NCBI RefSeq assembly: GCF_029051685.1
Contig: NZ_JAACFT010000001.1
Location: 62,001-126,000 of the forward strand
Reading direction: 5' to 3'
DNA length: 64,000 nucleotides
From: Bradyrhizobium sp. CSA207
GTDB lineage: Bacteria > Pseudomonadota > Alphaproteobacteria > Rhizobiales > Xanthobacteraceae
Shown: piece after piece, positions 60,941-64,000 of the stretch
Layout of the letters: the number at the start of each line of letters is the position of its first letter
Numbering within the stretch: the stretch's first letter is position 1
Notes under the pieces: generated by a model
Told to the model about the DNA's origin: nothing
Seen by the model: the letters and a program-made list of their open reading frames with translations, nothing else
Databases searched by the model: none
Made by a program: the position numbers and the translations under genes

Positions 60941-62371
60941 ATGGTCAATCGCATGCAATTCTACATCGACGGCGCCTGGGTCGATCCCGCCGTCAAGAAA
61001 TCCACCGCCGTGGTCAATCCGGCGACGGAAGAGGCGATGTACGAGGTTGCGCTGGGCTCCAAGGCCGACGTCGACAAGGCCGTCGCCGCCGCCAAGCGCG
61101 CCTTTGCAACGTTCTCCCAGACCAGCCGCGAGGAGCGCGTCGCGCTGCTCTCGAAAGTCATCGAGGTCTACAAGGGCCGCCTCAAGGAGATCGGCGCCGC
61201 CGTCTCCGACGAAATGGGCGCGCCGCTGCCGATGGCGGAGAAGCTCCAGGCCGGCGCCGGCCTCGGTCATCTCATGACCACGCTCGACGTGCTCAAGAAC
61301 TATCATTTCGAGGAACCGGTCGGCACCGCGATGGTGCTGCGCGAGCCGATCGGCGTGGTCGGCATGATCACGCCCTGGAACTGGCCGCTCAACCAGATCG
61401 CCTGCAAGGTCGCGCCCGCGCTCGCCGCCGGTTGCACCATGATCCTGAAGCCGTCCGAGTTCACGCCGACCTCGGCGCTGATCTTCGCGGAAATCCTCCA
61501 CGAAGCCGGCGTGCCGAAGGGCGTGTTCAACCTCGTCAACGGTCTCGGCCCCGAGGTCGGTGCCGCCATGAGCGAGCACCCCGACATCGACATGATCTCG
61601 TTCACCGGCTCGACCCGCGCCGGTATCGACGTGGCCAAGCGCGCGGCTCCCACCGTGAAGCGCGTCAGCCAGGAGCTCGGCGGCAAGTCGCCGAACGTCA
61701 TCCTCGAAGGCGCCGACCTGCAGAAGGCGGTGACCGGCGGTGTGATGCACATGTTCAACAACTCCGGCCAGTCCTGCAACGCGCCCTCGCGCATGATCGT
61801 GCCGCTGTCGAAGATGAAGGAAGTCGCCGCGATCGCGAAGGCCGTCGCCGACAAGACCAAGGCCGGCGATCCCCGCGCCGAAGGCACCACCATCGGCCCC
61901 GTGGTCAATCGCGGCCAGTGGGACAAGATCCAGGGGCTGATCAAGAAGGGCATCGACGAGGGCGCAACGCTCGTCGCCGGCGGCCCGGGCCTGCCCGAGG
62001 GCGTCAACAAGGGCTTCTATGTCCGCCCGACCATCTTCGCCGACGTCACCCCTGACATGACGATCGCTCGCGAGGAGATCTTCGGACCGGTGCTGACCAT
62101 CATCGGCGCCAAGGACGAAGCCGATGCCGTGCAGATCGCCAACGACACGCCGTACGGCCTTGCCGGCTATGTCTCGGCCGACACCGTCGAGAGCGCCAAG
62201 CGCGTCGCGCGCCGGATCCGCGCCGGCAACGTCAACCTCCAGGGCGTGCCCAACGACCGCTCCGCGCCGTTCGGCGGCTACAAGCAGTCTGGCAACGGCC
62301 GCGAGTGGGGCAAGTACGGCCTCGAGGACTTCCTCGAAGTGAAGGCCGTCGCCGGCTTCAACGCGGCGTAA
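60941..62371 (+). CDS. NAD(P)-dependent aldehyde dehydrogenase
   Basis: A 476-residue ALDH. It has the TPWNWPLNQ cofactor region, ISFTGSTRAG, catalytic Glu in ELGGKSPNVI and catalytic Cys in NNSGQSCNAPSRM, ending GGYKQSGNGREWGKYGLEDFLEVKAV. It oxidises an aldehyde to the acid. GAGG lies 7 nt before the ATG at 60941; longer in-frame starts are not homologous. A strong terminator follows. Confidence 0.92.
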   Translation: MVNRMQFYIDGAWVDPAVKKSTAVVNPATEEAMYEVALGSKADVDKAVAAAKRAFATFSQTSREERVALLSKVIEVYKGRLKEIGAAVSDEMGAPLPMAEKLQAGAGLGHLMTTLDVLKNYHFEEPVGTAMVLREPIGVVGMITPWNWPLNQIACKVAPALAAGCTMILKPSEFTPTSALIFAEILHEAGVPKGVFNLVNGLGPEVGAAMSEHPDIDMISFTGSTRAGIDVAKRAAPTVKRVSQELGGKSPNVILEGADLQKAVTGGVMHMFNNSGQSCNAPSRMIVPLSKMKEVAAIAKAVADKTKAGDPRAEGTTIGPVVNRGQWDKIQGLIKKGIDEGATLVAGGPGLPEGVNKGFYVRPTIFADVTPDMTIAREEIFGPVLTIIGAKDEADAVQIANDTPYGLAGYVSADTVESAKRVARRIRAGNVNLQGVPNDRSAPFGGYKQSGNGREWGKYGLEDFLEVKAVAGFNAA

Positions 62372-62392
62372 TCTCTAGCGCCTGATGAACAT

Positions 62393-62425
62393 AACGCCGG
62401 AGCGGGAAACCGCTCCGGCGTTTTT
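62393..62425 (+). terminator. Intrinsic terminator after the aldehyde dehydrogenase
   Basis: An 11-bp GC-rich stem (CGCCGGAGCGG / CCGCTCCGGCG, extended by AA/TT) with a GAAA loop, followed by TTTTT. The clearest rho-independent terminator in the window. Confidence 0.9.
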
Positions 62426-62430
62426 CGTTT

Positions 62431-62517
62431 CGTCATTGCGAGGAGCTCTTGCGACGAAGCAATCCAGGCTGTCCCCGCGGAAAGATTCTGGATTGCGTCG
62501 CTTCGCTCGCAATGACG
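62431..62517. repeat. CGTCATTGCGAGCG dispersed palindrome, copy 5
   Basis: An 87-bp copy with a slightly diverged left arm (GCGAGGAGCTCTTGCGACGAAGC), 5 bp after the terminator and 12 bp from the lactonase stop. Confidence 0.8.
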
Positions 62518-62528
62518 GAGGAGAGAAC

Positions 62529-63509
<981 letters not shown>

Positions 63510-63600
63510 GTGCAGGTCTCGTTATTGTGTTCCCTCTGTCCAAGTCTGCTATCATCAGTTATCTACGGCCGCAAATCTGTGGCCAAATACGAGGGAAGAC

Positions 63601-64000
63601 ATGCCGCGCATCTTGTTGACGGGAGCTTCGGGTGGAATCGGAACGCGCTTGCGAAAACTACTGCCACCGATCTATCCGGACCTGTTGCTCAGCGACATCC
63701 GCCCGCCCGCCGATCTCGGCCCCGGCGAAAAGTTCAAGGCGGCGGACCTGTCCGACATGGCACAGGTCGAGGCGATCTGCGAGGGCGTCGACGGCATCAT
63801 CCATCTCGGCGGCTATTCGGTCGAAGGCCCCTGGAACGACATCCTCCAGGCCAACATCATCGGCGGCTACAATCTGTTCGAGGCGGCGTACAGGAAGGGC
63901 GTCAAGCGCGTGGTGTTCGCCTCGTCGAATCACGCTGTGGGCTTCTATCCGCGCCACCACAGGATCGGCACCGATGTCACGGCGAGGCCCGACGGTCGCT
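63601..64000 (+). CDS. Uronate-dehydrogenase-like NAD-dependent oxidoreductase (partial)
   Basis: The first 133 residues are in the window. LLTGASGGIGTRLRKLL is the nucleotide-binding motif, IIHLGGYSVEGPWNDILQAN and FASSNHAVGFYPR match uronate dehydrogenases (extended SDR family), which oxidise galacturonate or glucuronate to the lactone. The Tyr-Lys catalytic pair would follow the end of the window. Divergent from the lactonase gene. Confidence 0.82.
   Translation, partial: MPRILLTGASGGIGTRLRKLLPPIYPDLLLSDIRPPADLGPGEKFKAADLSDMAQVEAICEGVDGIIHLGGYSVEGPWNDILQANIIGGYNLFEAAYRKGVKRVVFASSNHAVGFYPRHHRIGTDVTARPDGR

Noticed and set aside
22516..62517. The five CGTCATTGCGAGCG palindromes as a CRISPR array
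   Set aside because: They are single hairpins scattered over 40 kb between genes, not regularly spaced repeats with spacers.

Overview
The window looks like chromosomal DNA of a Bradyrhizobium (Alphaproteobacteria, Hyphomicrobiales), close to B. diazoefficiens/B. japonicum. Grounds: high GC; gene order fixK2 - receiver protein - fixJ - fixL - uspA - CBS protein - fixNOQP - fixGHIS; a FixL that carries the family's heme and phospho-histidine residues at their textbook positions (200, 220, 291) once the start is corrected to a TTG; and a downstream nitrate assimilation block nrtABC - narK - bjgb - flp - nasC as known in that species. No rRNA, tRNA, prophage, IS transposase or CRISPR array was seen.

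Layout. (1) 1-13.3 kb: low-oxygen regulation and the cbb3 oxidase. FixLJ senses oxygen and drives fixK2; FixK2 boxes precede fixN (perfect), fixG (perfect) and uspA (one mismatch), the two perfect ones at the same distance from their start codons. (2) 13.3-19.2 kb: MFS pump, cupin protein, flavin disulfide reductase, DUF302 protein, thioredoxin-fold protein and a LysR regulator, with ATAGC-N5-GCTAT type palindromes in several upstream regions. (3) 19.4-22.5 kb: 3-hydroxybutyrate dehydrogenase, patatin and DUF2236 protein in a tight operon. (4) 22.6-31 kb: glycogen synthase, CoA transferase, alcohol dehydrogenase, isocitrate/isopropylmalate-type dehydrogenase, crotonase-fold protein without the hydratase glutamates, L,D-transpeptidase. 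(5) 31-34.7 kb: LysR-XRE regulator pair, small hypothetical proteins, CcdA. (6) 35-42.2 kb: TRAP transporter, serine hydrolase, intradiol dioxygenase, LysR/NmrA divergent pair. (7) 42.4-55.3 kb: PP2C-kinase fusion, formate/nitrite transporter, nitrate ABC importer, NarK, haemoglobin, flavoprotein, nitrate reductase. (8) 55.5-64 kb: aldo/keto reductase, DMT permease, Lrp regulator with divergent pyruvate-dehydrogenase-E1-like enzyme and an aldehyde dehydrogenase, SMP-30 lactonase and the start of a uronate-dehydrogenase-like gene.

The most interesting non-coding signal is in the nitrate region. One 15-bp dyad (45659-45673) lies about 112 bp from the -24 element of two divergent sigma-54-like promoters (transporter on the left, nrtA on the right), and a near copy (28 of 33 bases with its flank) lies the same distance upstream of a third such promoter before narK. 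Just downstream of the predicted transcription starts are hexaloop hairpins with A1/G4 loops of the kind bound by ANTAR antiterminators such as NasT. Other notable items are two copies of a MITE-like element with 16-bp terminal inverted repeats, five copies of a dispersed palindrome, two orphan signal-peptide ORFs, and several corrected start codons.
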